Assembly (NCBI GenBank): GCA_016808115.1
Contig: JAEQBH010000659.1
Span: forward strand, 372,001-436,000
Length of the DNA: 64,000 bases
Source: Tetrastigma voinierianum
Lineage: Eukaryota > Streptophyta > Magnoliopsida > Vitales > Vitaceae
Direction: 5' to 3'
The position numbers and the translations under genes were made by a program. The notes beneath the pieces are model-generated. The model was not told the origin of the DNA. It saw only the letters and a program-made list of their open reading frames with translations, and did not search any database. Position 1 is the first letter of the stretch. Each line of letters opens with the position of its first letter. Below, piece after piece: positions 11,430 through 22,898 of the stretch.

Positions 11430-12536
11430 AGTGCTTATTGATTACTTTTATGATTTGGAAGTTTTGTTGTTAGGAAATTTTATCATTTGCTAAAAATGTT
11501 TTTAATGATGGACAGGAAAGATGAACTGGAATCAGCAGTTATTTTAAAGCACATTGCCTCAGCGGGCAATAGGAAATTAGGTGCGAGGGAATATTTCTAT
11601 CTCTCTAAATTTATTATAGATAACAATGCTTAGTTGAAGTTTGAGAAATTTTGATGATTTTAGAGCTTAATGATTTAGACAACTTTCAAGTGTTGATTGC
11701 TTAAATACTTTGATTGAATATTTTGATGCAAATGATTGTTGATCATCATTGAATTAAATGAAATTCTGTTGCTATAAATGTTCTCACAAGCATGAATTGC
11801 ATCATTGAATTGTGAGAAATTAGCTGAATTGGAAGGTGGTTTAAACTTGTAGACATTTGAGGAATCAAATCTTTGTCGCGACACTTGAAAATTCAATCGC
11901 GACATCACTTACTGCAACAAGATGAAAAGCTTGTCATGACCTTGATTTGCATGTTGCATGAGCTTTTAGGCCTGATGTTGAGAAAAGATAGCCGTAACAT
12001 ACTTTGCTATGTCCTTGACATAAAGTAATTTGGGATTAAATTGAAAAATCAATTTGGAGTGCGTGACCTGAAAGAATAAATCTTTGTGACACGATTTCAA
12101 ATTGAATTGAAAAGAATGTTGCGATGTTTGTCTCCAATGTCGCGACATGCTTTTCGATTAATACGGATGCATGGTGGCATTTGCGACCAATTTCTCATCC
12201 GCGACGAGTTGTAACATATAGATAACCCTAAAGTTTGTCGCAACATGAATGTTTTGAAAATAAAGGCTAAGTGAAGTTTTAAAATCGAGGATTCACAACA
12301 TCAATTCCACATTTAAGTCAAAAGTTATTGTTGTTACCTAATCATTAATTGTCGTGACACACGAAGAGAAACATTGATTTATTGAGCCATTAAATGAAGA
12401 ATTTTTCAAAACTAAAGGGTCATCTCTTTCCAATTGCCTCACATCATTCATGCTCTCTTTAAATCCCACTTTCTTCCTCTCTCTTAATTCTGAAATCTAG
12501 ACTTGAAAAGAACTGGAAATCAAATCCAGGCTCGAA
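11430..12536 (+). other. Spacer between pol and downstream ORF, with TGTCGCGACA boxes
   Basis: No coding signal recognised. It holds two intact TGTCGCGACA boxes (11874-11883, 12138-12147), each paired with a degenerate box 21 bases away (11895-11904 and 12117), plus TGTCGCAACA-, TGTCGTGACA- and CCGCGACGAG-like variants to 12360. A pyrimidine-rich stretch (12470-12490) precedes the ATG at 12537. Arrangement and motif mirror the U3 part of the G LTRs, so this may be an internal promoter. Confidence 0.5.
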
Positions 12537-14341
12537 ATGGCAGAACCGAACACAGTCCCAAATCTCGGTGAGATGATAGCGGGAATATCTGGCCCAGGTT
12601 AAGCGAGAGGTTCACACGAAACCTCAAGCCCAGAGCAACCTAATTGTAGAACCAGAAATGCAGGGAGAGGAACAAAACCAAGCTCTGAAAAACAAACAGA
12701 CGAAACGAGCAAAGTAAATTTGAGCAAAATAAAGAATCGGAAGGCGACAAAGCATTCATCTCGGATGAAACACTCTTTTGGAGGAGAATCGAGTGACAAA
12801 GTTTATAGGAGAAGGGGTTTTGTAGTTCGTCTTGCCCTTTCTTGAGTGTCGAAAAGAAATTTGGAGTTTGTTAACGTACATAAACCACACAGGTTCGCTG
12901 CGATAGACAAAGGAATTCTATCACTGACATGGCGAGATGAAGAAGATTTAGTGTATGTCAGAGGTGCATGGGTTCCCATGGGCTATGAAAGGATTAATGA
13001 GGTGCTTCAGATCAAATATCCCAAAAAATGGATCTAAGTACAAGAAACTGCTTAAAGAGCCAAACCATGAGAAGATTGTAAATTTCTTGAGAGCGGAAAG
13101 GGGAAATGGGCTCAATGACAAAGAATCCCACGAATCAATGTGGGGCTCCCTCACGAAGAAGCTAAGGTGTGGTTTTTATTTCATTGTACGTCATCCTTAC
13201 CCCACCAAGCATTTGAGCACAATAAGGGAGTAGGAAGCCATTATCTTGTATACCCTGCTGAAGGGATACAAGTTTAATGCTAGGAAGATAATTGAGTCAT
13301 CTATCATAAGCTTCCAGAAAAATGTAAAGGGGGCGATCCCCAGTCAATGATGATCACTCGGCTGCATATTTTGGGTTTGGAGTTCATGGGGTATGGGCGG
13401 AGGAAGCACGCTAAGGTTTCTCTTTGACCTTGGCCGAGTGCTTAAAGGCACAAACAAAAAGAGAAAGGAAATGGGAGATTGTAGAAATGGAAGAGAGGCC
13501 TGATGAAGAAGAAAATGGCCCAATTAGGGATGGGAAAAATCCTAAAGAGAGACGGTACTTAACGAGAGGAGGAGATCTGAGAATATAAGAAGCCCGATAC
13601 TATTCACCTCTAATGTAAGGAACTTTTGAACCAGCGAGTGCTCCAAGAGCAATCAAGGAAATGCTGAAATTATGGAGATGCTGGTGTTTATGAAGAAGGA
13701 AATGGAGGAGAGAGAGAAAAGGTGTGAGCAGCAATAGAAAATTAGAGATGAATTTCTAGAAGCCGATTTCAAAAAAAGAGAACAACAATGGGAACAATGA
13801 TCAAGAAAAGAGATGAGGAATGGAAAGAGGAAATAGAAAGGAGAGAAACAACACTAATGCAAAGGCTGGACACAAAGATAAACACCTTCTACAATGAACA
13901 ACTAAAAAGGGATGAAGATGTGCTGCCTTTTTTAGAAAGGGAAGAATGGGAAACCCGACATACGTAGAAAGGAAGAGGGTTTAAATATCTTTACAAAGAA
14001 CAATTCGAATTTGGAAGCTTATGGAGAAGAGATAAGGAGCTAGATATGGATACTTGACTACGAGACAAAAATTATGGAATGATAGCACAAGGATCAATTG
14101 AATTCAAATTTAGTGAACATATAGTGTGCTCAGACTTGAAGGATGTGAGCAGTTGGCTCAAGGCAGGATCAATTGGTCACCTTGTTCAGAGAGAAGAACC
14201 ACCAACAAAAGAAAAGCCAGACATCTCCATTCCAAAGTTCCCTCCATCTCTAGCTACCTTCAACCTTAAACCTCGAGCTGAAACTTCAAATCCTACAAGA
14301 GAAGGAGATAAACCTCTGTGTTTTGTTTTCTCTCCAAACTA
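12537..14341 (+). pseudogene. G1 downstream ORF, similar to 'putative plant transposon protein' family
   Basis: Starts at ATG 12537 (MAEPNTVPNLGEM). A decayed domain follows over about 12846-13435: VYVRGAWVPMGYERINEVLQ (12952-13010), KEPNHEKIVNFL (13057-13092), a 'KVWF.FI..r.iPTKHLS' segment (13165-13220), an 'ILYTLLKGYKFNA' segment (13245-13280) and an I-xx-MMITRL-LG-EFMGYGRRKHAK segment (13340-13410). This order fits the domain I know as putative plant transposon protein (Pfam PF20167, from memory). A charged coiled-coil-like tail (13650-13960, EMEEREKR repeats) and an open stretch at 14079-14341 end the ORF. It sits where Athila elements carry an env-like gene. Function unknown. Confidence 0.6.
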
Positions 14342-16170
14342 AATCTGTAATCATTCCTCATCCTCTTTGTATTCAAAGCCCATTCCTCTGAATAAAATAA
14401 AAATTTTAGCAAAAATATTGTGTTCGTTTGTGTTTTGCTTGATTAGTGTGTTTTTAATTAATTTTCTTTGCTTCAATGTCTGTCATCTGCTTGGTTGAAT
14501 AAAGAAGAAATCAACTACCTAGATAATATTGTCTATTTCTTCCGACATGTTTGAATTGAAATGACTTGAAAACAATTGTGGGTTGTGTTATGCTTGTTGT
14601 GACCTGAATGCATAATCAAAATAAACATCTTTACTTGATTAAAATAACCTGACAACAAAATTCAAAATCAACTGACCAGCGATAAGATGCATTGTGGTAG
14701 GCTAATCCTGGTGGAAAGGAAGTTGCGAGTTTAGCGGAATGAAGTTGAATGATTAGATTTAGGAAGATGTACTTTCGATAGGAAACACAAATAAGACTTT
14801 TGAGACCTTTGTTATGCTTAGTAAGGTCGATAAAAATCCTAAAAGCGATACACATGTGGTCAGTGAGTCCTTAACAAATTGAAAATTAGGGACATCATAC
14901 AGGTTCATTCATAGTCGAATAGTCATATATCCTAGAACTTGTTAGATTATTGAAATTGGCGAAATCCTAGAGCAATACCATTTAGCAGGAGTATTATAGG
15001 CCATATTTGGAAGTTTGAGCCTTTCAAACCTGCATCATAATATGCTAGCATACTTTAGTTCCGAATTGAGTCAAATTGCCTAATTTCTTCATTGAACTAT
15101 GATTAGAACCTCCAGAGCCCTTCCTTTATTCTAATCCTTTAATAAAGAACCCTTTATTGTCCAGATTTCAAGAAAAGAACTTCAAAATGCAGAAAATGAC
15201 AAGATTGGGGGTATGTTATTTTGAATTGAAGGGAAAAACAAGAATGAAGGATGGAAAAAAGAAAAGAACAAATGAAGGAAAGGAAAGAAATGCAAAGATG
15301 AAGTCAAAGATTGTAAATTGTCAAATTGTAGTAAGTTTTGTCTTGTGGCCATCCTTTCTTGAACAATTAAGTTCATAGGGGTGTTTCAACACCTAGTACC
15401 CTAATGCTGTGGTGTAAGTTGCTAACCCAAAGTTCTCTAAGAGTGGTAGAAAGCCTAAAAAGACAAAACATTGCATTATTCATAAAAAATTTTGGCAAGT
15501 GAAAAGAAAAGAAAAAAGGGCTTCTATCTAAGGAGACTGACTTGATAAGAATGACATCGGCAAATAAAATTACCAAGATGAGAGTATGCGGTATGGACAT
15601 CGAGACCGAGTTTGGGGAAAAATTTATTTCGACATGGTAGAAAAAGGGATGAAGGATAGAGACAAGATCTGAAAGTCAAGGTTGGAATCTAGGTAATTTT
15701 TGCTTTAAATTCTCGATTATCTACCCTAATAACCCTGAGTCAAACCTTACAGAAGCCTAAAAGACTTAATTGATCTTGAAGGTTGTATTTGCCCTAAATT
15801 AGTGGAGATAATATGAAAAACAAACATATGGGACTTAAAATGATATATAACTATGTCAAACCTATAATATTAGCTAGATTTAGCGAGGAGAAAGGGGAAG
15901 AGGGCAAGTCACACACTCACGTATCGGGATGAATTAGTAGGAATTGTTTATATCAAAGTCATTAGTTTTGTTTTGTGATAGTAATTGAAAATTTTTCCTA
16001 AGTGTGAATTGACAATTGAATTTGAAACCAAGCTGCAACTAAGTAGTTTCAATTCAGGAGGCTGATTAAAAAAGGATCGTAGTAAAAAATAGAAAAATGT
16101 CCCTAAAAATAAAGCTGAATTGTTTGAGGAAAAACAAAATTTTATTTTCTTTGCTTAGGGAACAAGAAAA
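14342..16170 (+). other. G1 3' noncoding region
   Basis: AT-rich, no coding domain seen. It contains a purine-rich tract at 15226-15305, analogous to the GAAAAG tracts upstream of the 3' LTR in A, B, C and E. Short ORFs (14631-14855, 15157-15378, 15182-15376, 15373-15600) are low-complexity or chance. Confidence 0.6.
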
Positions 16171-16190
16171 ACTTTAAGTTTGGGGGAATT
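16171..16190 (+). other. G1 polypurine tract
   Basis: ACTTTAAGTTTGGGGGAATT lies immediately before the 3' LTR start TGACGAGTCT. The AGTTTGGGGGAA core is the typical plus-strand primer of this lineage. Confidence 0.85.
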
Positions 16191-16368
16191 TGACGAGTCT
16201 TAAATTTATCTAGTTTTAATCCATTTTTATGGCTTATTTTTAGTATATTCAGATATGTTTTAATGCCAAATTATGGATTATTCACCAACTTGTGTTTTGC
16301 AGGTTTTAATTTAAAAATGAGAAAATTTAAGCAAGAAATAAGAGAAAAAGAGCAATTGTAGCAGTCTA

Positions 16369-17540
16369 TGTCGCGACAGAGTTCTGTGTGTCGCGACAAC
16401 ATTAAGGCAAATGGCTAAGGAAATCTATCACGACAATATTTACTCTGTCACAACACAAAGAACTGAATATAGAAGAAGAGCTATGTCGCGACAGAACATG
16501 AGAAGAATGTAACAAGTGAGATGAAACAAAGAGAGATGATGTTGCGACAAAATTTCTTATCTTGGTCTTAAAACCGGGAGGAACTGTCATGACATAAGCT
16601 CTGTCGCGACAACTAGAAAAAGAAAGCGAGATTATGTCATAAAAGGTATCTTATGTCATGACAAGAAAATAAAAAGTATCGGGAAGAATCTTTACTGACG
16701 GTCGGTTTATGTTCGACCTGAAAAGAAAATAGAGAGAATTAAAATCTATGTCGCGACATGAAATCTATTTATCCTTCTGCTGATTGTGCAGCTTGGAAAA
16801 TCACAATTTGAGACCTTTGTATGAAGTTATGTCGTAACACATTAATGAATGTAGCGACAAATAGAAGATAAGGTTTCGATCTTGAGAAACAAAGTTGCGA
16901 CGAGTGTTCTTGACTTAGTAGACTGACACAGTTGCAACAAAAGGAGTTCAATGTTACGACATACTTGAAGTTGAAGAAGTTTGATGTGTGACAGAAATAA
17001 GGCGAACGGATAAACGAGGTCATGACAAACTTTCCATCTCCCTGTGTGATTCTGGCACAAGGAAGAAGTCTTGTCGTGACATAAGGCCAGGTCGCGACAC
17101 GAATGAGCTAAGGAAAAAAGTCTTGTCGGAGCATAAAAGTAGCCCAGGTCGCGACAGAAAACATGTCTGACCTGATAGACTATGTCGCAACATAAAAATG
17201 AAGCTGCAACAAGAAATCAAGATAAGTGGAGACAAGACTTTGTCGTGACAAACTTTCCTGGTCGCGATCGGAATGCTGACTATACAAGAAACATTGTTGC
17301 AACAAGAACTAACAAAAAGTCTTGTCGCGACATAAAAATTAGGGTCGTGACACAATTTTGAAGAAGCTGCTCATAACTAATGTCGCGACACAATTGTCAA
17401 TGTCGCAACATAATTCATTTCAGTAAACACACTGTAGAATGTCATGTGACATAAGATGGACAAAGCGACCAGACCTTGAGACAAAGTGTTAGAGGAAGCG
17501 AAGAAGATACATCGCGACGAGAGGAAAATTTGTCGTGACA
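16369..17540. repeat. Array of TGTCGCGACA palindromes in G1 U3
   Basis: Perfect copies at 16369, 16389, 16484, 16602, 16749, 17323 and 17381, with GGTCGCGACA at 17090 and near 17147. Many more carry single changes (TGTCGTGACA, TGTCATGACA, TGTCGCAACA, TGTTGCGACA). Several occur as pairs 17-20 bases apart: 16369/16389, 16426/16446, 17072/17090, 17323/17343, 17381/17401. Most variants are C-to-T or G-to-A at the CpGs, as expected after methylation. Confidence 0.85.
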
Positions 17541-17585
17541 AAATAAATATGTTGAAGAAACAAATGCTATCCTGATAGAATCTTT

Positions 17586-20337
17586 GCGTGTGTTTGCCTT
17601 TTTCTATAATTAAAACCCCCTCAATTAACATAATTACAGAGCCTTACATATATTGCCCATGTTGCTGGATAATTTGCTTGATGGAAATAATTTTCTCTTA
17701 ATGTTCATGATTTAAAAATAGGGTTGAGTCTATGACCATTGCAAGTACACAGGTCATACAAGTAGTAAAATCGAGATGTAAGTCAATTATCATTCCCACG
17801 AGAGATTGATAGCGAATTAAAGATCAACTTCTGCATTACTAAAATTCCATACTATTTGGACTCAAAACTCATAATGAAGATTTTATCTAAACAACAAAAA
17901 TTAAAAATCCTATAATATTGAATATATTCAAACTAAACTAAAACAAAAGTAAATGAATAAAAATAAATTGTATATAAAAAAATGGATTGAATCAGTTTAT
18001 GTGAGAAATGAAAACCATCTGATAAATACAATGGAGCAGTCAATTCGAACTAAAATCCGTTTATACATTTCTATGTATGGATCTGGTTATTGTCGAATTT
18101 CCTAGTTTTGGGAAGTGGATTTCTCCACGTATTCCACTTAGATTAGATATCTTCTTCTCGAAAACCGAGATCAAACTATTCTGTATTCCAAATTCTCTTG
18201 AAGATCTGGGTATTTTCTTTCTCGTACTTCACACCCATTTCACATTGTGTGAACTTTTGCTTTTCCTTCTCGCGGGATTTTCGCCAGTTTCACCATGGTG
18301 GTAGCTCGACCTTGGATCTATGGGTTCATCGGATTTTCCTTGATTAGATCTAGCTAACACGGGGATTGGAACTTACCTTTAGATTAAGGTGAACTCACGA
18401 TTATTTATATTGTTAAATACACGCCTCGACTTCAATTATGAGCGAATGGGGATTTATCAAAATGAACTCGAGCTCGAGGTTCGTCGATAGTGATCGAACA
18501 TACCCGGAAAAGAATGCTCGGCTCTGGGGAATCTCGGTCTACGTGTCGCGGAGGGCATCACGGATATCGAGAGTAAGATACATTCCCTCAGTTGGTATTA
18601 AGTCTTACTATTGGGAACTTATCCATTCAAAGCGACACTTAGATTAAGTAAGAACCCGAACCCAAATTAATTTCTCGTAATTGTGCGGAAAGAATTGTAA
18701 CTATATGTAAATCAAATCCAGTGATGCACTCGGTCTTGCGTGGGAATTAGAAATGAGCACCGTCCTGCCGCAAACCCACGTATTGGCTAAAGCGAGAAGA
18801 AATGAATTCGAAATTTGTCTAGATTTCATAAATTTTAAAGCGATAATACTCGAAAAATAATAGAACTAAAAAATCCATTTCTACTCGTCTACGCACGAGT
18901 TCGCGAATTGAGCAAAAAAATGAAAATAAAAAAAAAATAAAATAAAGTCTACTCTAAAATATACAACGAGTTCTCTTCTTACTCGCACTTCACGGGTAGT
19001 GAGACAAGAAAAACTACTTCTCTTCTAAAAATTTATCTATTTATCTTTATCGAAAGAATTTGCGTGAGATCACTACAAATGCTCAGGTGAACTCGAAGAA
19101 AAAAGCCCGACTCATTTGTCATGTCGCGACCTCAAGTTGATGTCGCGACATGGACTCTTGATTGCTCGTGGTGATCGCGACTTCTTTCTTTAAGTTGCAA
19201 CCGGTTTGTCTACTGTTGCTGATCGAGTGGTCGTGACATCATTGTAGTCCGCGACCCGTTTGCGATGTTGCCGGTGTTGATGTCGCGATCTCGGTTACAT
19301 GTCGCGACATCATTGTCTTTCTATTCTTCTAACGAGTTCGCGACCTCCGGTTTTAGGTTCGACCACTTTTCTATTTATATGATGACTTCGTGATATTTGT
19401 GACTTGGTTTCTTAAGTACATGATCTTGTTGGTGGTCTTCTTGCCTTCATATGTTTTCAATTTTATGTTGTGACCTCTTAATTTGATGTCGCGACCTCTT
19501 TATTCCATTCGCCTTTTCTTAAGTTGCTGACCTCGGCTCTACTTTGCAACAAAATTTTCTCCTTCCCACCTATTTTCCAGGTCGCGACCTCAAGGTGGTG
19601 TCGCAACCTTAATTTCTTCTGCTCATCTTTTCTTCAGGTCGTGACCTTAATGAGTGGTCACGACATCATTTCTAATCCTTGATTTGTAAAAGGTCGCAAG
19701 TTCAGTTCTTGGTAAGTTCTTCTATTTGGCTACAGGTTGCGACCTCCTTTCAAACTCTATCTTTGGTTGCACTTTGAATCTTCCTGTCTTTATGTCGCGA
19801 CATCATAGTGGTGGCACGACATGAAATGGACCCTTGCATTTGAAAACTAGTTGCAACCACTTTCTTTTTGCAAAGACCTCTCTTGTGGCTTCATAGACGG
19901 ATCCTTGTCGCGACCACAAAGTGGTGTCGCGACATCATTCATATCCTTTTAACGTCGCGACATCAAAGTAATGTCGCGACATGAATTTCTTCCTTTGATT
20001 ATTTCCTTTAGTCTCGACCACGTTTTCTTTGTCGCCTTACTCCTTCTTGATCACGACTTCACTTGTTCCTAGTTTTTCTATTTTTCTTCAAAATTGAATT
20101 TGTTGATGTCGTGACTTGGAATGGTGGCAATGAGCTTCATCGATAAATTTTTAGTTATGACCTCGATTTTCTTTAATTTGGTTTCCCGATTTTTGCTAAG
20201 ATTTGAGTTTAGCTGTATTTTCCTACAAAAATGAAATTTGGAGTTAATTATCCACTTTTACGCAAACAAATCAGCATTTATGCTCATAATATACTTAGAA
20301 AATGGTTAAAGCTTAATGAGTTTTGAATCTTGTGACA
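17586..20337 (-). mobile_element. Reversed solo LTR (G type) inside G1 3' LTR
   Basis: Reads on the minus strand like the G LTRs: the minus start near 20337 matches the TGATGAGTCTTAAACTC region and the minus end near 17590 matches the LTR tail. Both sides are flanked by TCTTT (17581-17585, 20338-20342), a candidate 5-base target duplication, and the host LTR continues across. No internal sequence is present. It is the least decayed G-type LTR for the palindromes. The plus ORFs at 18077-18304 and 18438-18647 lie in LTR sequence and have no known domain. Confidence 0.8.
19122..19981. repeat. Paired TGTCGCGACA palindromes, 19-base spacing
   Basis: Start-to-start distances are 19 bases for at least eight pairs: 19122/19141, 19281/19300 (19300 by one-base offset), 19580/19599, 19637/19656, 19793/19812, 19906/19925 and 19953/19972 among them. 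The half-boxes are (T/G)GTCGCGAC(A/C) with occasional CpG transitions, and a 9-base spacer often reads like TCAAAGTGG. Pairs are separated by roughly 40-200 bases of unrelated sequence. Confidence 0.85.
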
Positions 20338-21851
20338 TCTTTACCTTGAGAGAACCTTGACAAAAGATTAAAACTGCATGTGTGACACTTTGGTCGTGAC
20401 GAGAATGCAATCTATGCTAGAATTTTGGGGATCCACAATGTAGCCTCGAATTTAAGGCCCAAACTTCATGAGGCTCTATAAATAGAAACATTTGAGGAAG
20501 CGAGGAGTCGTGTGGCGAAAAATGCAGACATCTAGGGGCAGGGACTCTTTTTGTATTATATTTTTCTTTATTTCTTTTTATTTTCTTTTCATCCCGATTA
20601 AATTAGGCGTAGGATTTCAATTTGTTTACCTTCTTTTGTTGAAAGTTAATTAGATTCTTTGTTTTGAATCTAATGAAGTCTAGAAAATTTGGAATTTATT
20701 TCTTCGATTAATTACAGGTTGGATTGGAAATTTCATAATCGGTATTTCGGTGTTTACTACGATTCGAGTTTTAAGGCAACTTATGGAAGATATGATGTTA
20801 GTTATGGTCTTTCTGCGTAATTAGAAAGGAGATCTCTCTTGGATTGAGAATTTGAATTTATTTGAATGTTGTTCATGAAGTGAATTATTCCCCGACAGTA
20901 GTAACTTACTTGATTAAGGACTGACAATGCAGCTCGTTTCGAGGCCTTCGAGTGACCTGAGTTGGAGATTCTTGAGAGCATGGATGCATTACTTATGGGT
21001 ATGCTAGACTATTATTGAAGAACTAATGAGCTCTAAAAGATTACTTAGATAAATCATCAATTTACTCATGGTTTGAGAATTAGTTAAGGGATCTATCAAT
21101 TTAACCAATTAGAGAATTCTCCTTGGTCTTGAGGAATGATCTTGATCATACGTTAGCTTAGATCTAATCAAGGAAATAGAGAACCCTCTAAGATTTCTAG
21201 ATGAGACATCATTCATCTTGTAGAGATACGGAAAATACTTTATCTTGGAAATAATCTGCGAGTCATAAGAAATGGGTATGAAGTATTGGAAAAGAAAAAT
21301 ACCCAGATCTTATAGAGAAAATTTGTTTACAAGTAATTGGTTAGATACATGTTTAAGAAATGAACATGAATCTTTGATCAGTGAAATGTATGGTTAAGGG
21401 AGAAATCCAAACTATACTACCTTGCCTCTTTAACATTTTCAGATTCCAATTCATGAAAGAATAGAATTAGATTATGTTGCAGGAATTGATAATTTCATAG
21501 TAGTGAAATCCCAGTGTCTACTTCCAGCAATAATTTGGATCATGTCTAGTTTAGGTCTAGGATTTTAAATTTTCCTTTTCTTATAGATGTAGAAATTTAA
21601 ACAGTAGAATTCTAATTGGAGTTCTTGAAATTTATATCAAATGGGAAGTTCAAATAGTGTGCAACTTAAGTAGTTATGGTAGTTGAACTTTAAATTCTAT
21701 CTGATCTCTATGGGATTGATATCCGGACTTATAGGTCCACTTTATTACTTAATACGACGTGCACTTCGACATTTTGACCCAGACTCATTCTTGATAGATT
21801 CAATGACAAATCATTTTTATTATGAGCATACATGTTCTACTTTGGTCAACA

Positions 21852-21930
21852 AGTTTTTGATGCCTTTACTAGGGATTAGATAATAGTCTTTTGGTAACAG
21901 TAGCAGGAATTTGATATATATAAAGAAAAT
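21852..21930 (+). mobile_element. Second copy of G leader after the G1 3' LTR (element G2)
   Basis: After the LTR end the text repeats the PBS and leader seen at 4498-4575, almost base for base (tgatgcctttact, gattagataatagtc, gtagcaggaatttgatatat). The homology stops near 21930. This is LTR-internal-LTR-internal order, so two elements share one LTR. The rest of G2 is missing. Confidence 0.8.
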
Positions 21931-21984
21931 GGTCATCACCAGGACTTAATAGTTCTTGGATAGCAGTACTAGAAGTTTGGCACA

Positions 21985-22898
21985 CACTAATCTCATCTTA
22001 TTTTGAATTGACAAGTTTTCTGTAGCCGTTTAATAGAAATTGATTTAGTTCTTGGTGGCAGTATCAATTTCTTGATATATTTTGGCCTAAACAAGATTTT
22101 GGTCTATAAGATGAAATACAGTTCAGTCATCAACAGAAAGGCAATGAGATTGACTTTTAGTAAACCCAAGAGATCATGTTTTCCTTTAGAGCTTATTTAC
22201 TTCGACATTTGTGGCCTAATGAATGTGAGGGCAAGACATGGAGCTCAATACTTTATCACTTTTATAGACGATTTCACTCGATTCAGCCACGTTTATTTGA
22301 TCTCCCATAGATTTGAAGCATTAGATTTCTTGAGATATCGTACATTAGTTGAGAATCAATTAAACTTCAAAAATCAAATCTTTAGGATCAATAGAGAGCG
22401 TGAATATCTATTCAACCTATTTAAAGCATATTGTGATGGACATAGCTAAACAACGGACCATTAAAATTTTGCGCATGACAAAAATGGTGTTGCTGAGAGA
22501 AGGAATATGACCCTTTTAGACATGGAAAGGTCAATGATGGTGCAAGCAAAGTTGCCAATTTCTTTTCGGGGGATGCGCTAATGACTGCATCCTACATTCT
22601 AAATAGAGTTCCATCTAAGTATGTTCCTTCCACTCCATATGAATTATGGAAAGGTGCGACACCTAATTTGAATGTTATGCACCCATGGGGGTGAGTGGCT
22701 TATGTTCATAATGTTTCTCATGAATATGGTAACCTTGGTTCTAGGGGGAAGAAATATATCTTCATAAGATACTCAAAGTCCTCCAAAGGATATATCTTCT
22801 TAGGGGAAGAAATAAATGGAAGTGTAACGGAAATTGAGTCACGAGATGTTGTATTCTTGGAAAAGGACTTTCCAGGACAAGGTGAGATAGATAGGGAT
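21985..22898 (+). pseudogene. Ty1/copia integrase remnant
   Basis: The best frame, 22072-22449, includes FSKPKRSCFPLELIYFDICG, then YFITFIDDFTRFSHVYLI and a segment ending in REREYLFNLFKAYCDGHS. These are the pre-integrase end and integrase core of copia elements; the first core Asp is in YFDICG. The expected RSDrGGEY reads NREREY, so the second Asp region is altered. Later frames carry RRNMTLLDMERSMM (about 22500-22545) and YELWKGATPN (about 22635-22670), then the post-core ORF 22695-22949. The copia segment ends at the LTR of D. Its own LTRs are not seen. Confidence 0.85.

Larger units (their letters stand above)
1579..21851 (+). mobile_element. Full-length Athila-type LTR retrotransposon (G1), decayed
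   Basis: A Ty3/gypsy element with 5' LTR, tRNA-Asp type PBS, gag, protease, RT, RNase H, integrase, a downstream ORF, PPT and 3' LTR, all on the plus strand. It is inflated by two solo LTRs, one in RT (7967-9214) and one in the 3' LTR (17586-20337); without them it would be about 16 kb. All reading frames are broken by stops and frameshifts. No target duplication can be seen, because the 3' LTR runs directly into a second copy of the leader rather than into foreign DNA. Confidence 0.85.
16191..21851 (+). repeat. G1 3' LTR, interrupted
   Basis: Starts TGACGAGTCTTAAA and ends CAACA at 21851. Sequence matching the 5' LTR is present in 16191-17585 and 20338-21851, with a reversed solo LTR between. 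The first part carries at least eight intact TGTCGCGACA boxes between 16369 and 17390. A TATA box lies at 20477-20484. Without the insert its length is about 2.9 kb, as for the 5' copy. Confidence 0.88.

Noticed and set aside
16369..17390. Palindrome array as a CRISPR-like array
   Set aside because: The repeat is only 10 bases, spacing is irregular between pairs, there are no cas genes, and it lies in a plant LTR.
18077..18647. Two plus ORFs (75 and 69 residues) as small genes
   Set aside because: They lie in a reversed G-type LTR whose sequence matches 880-1050 and other LTR copies in antisense. No conserved coding pattern.
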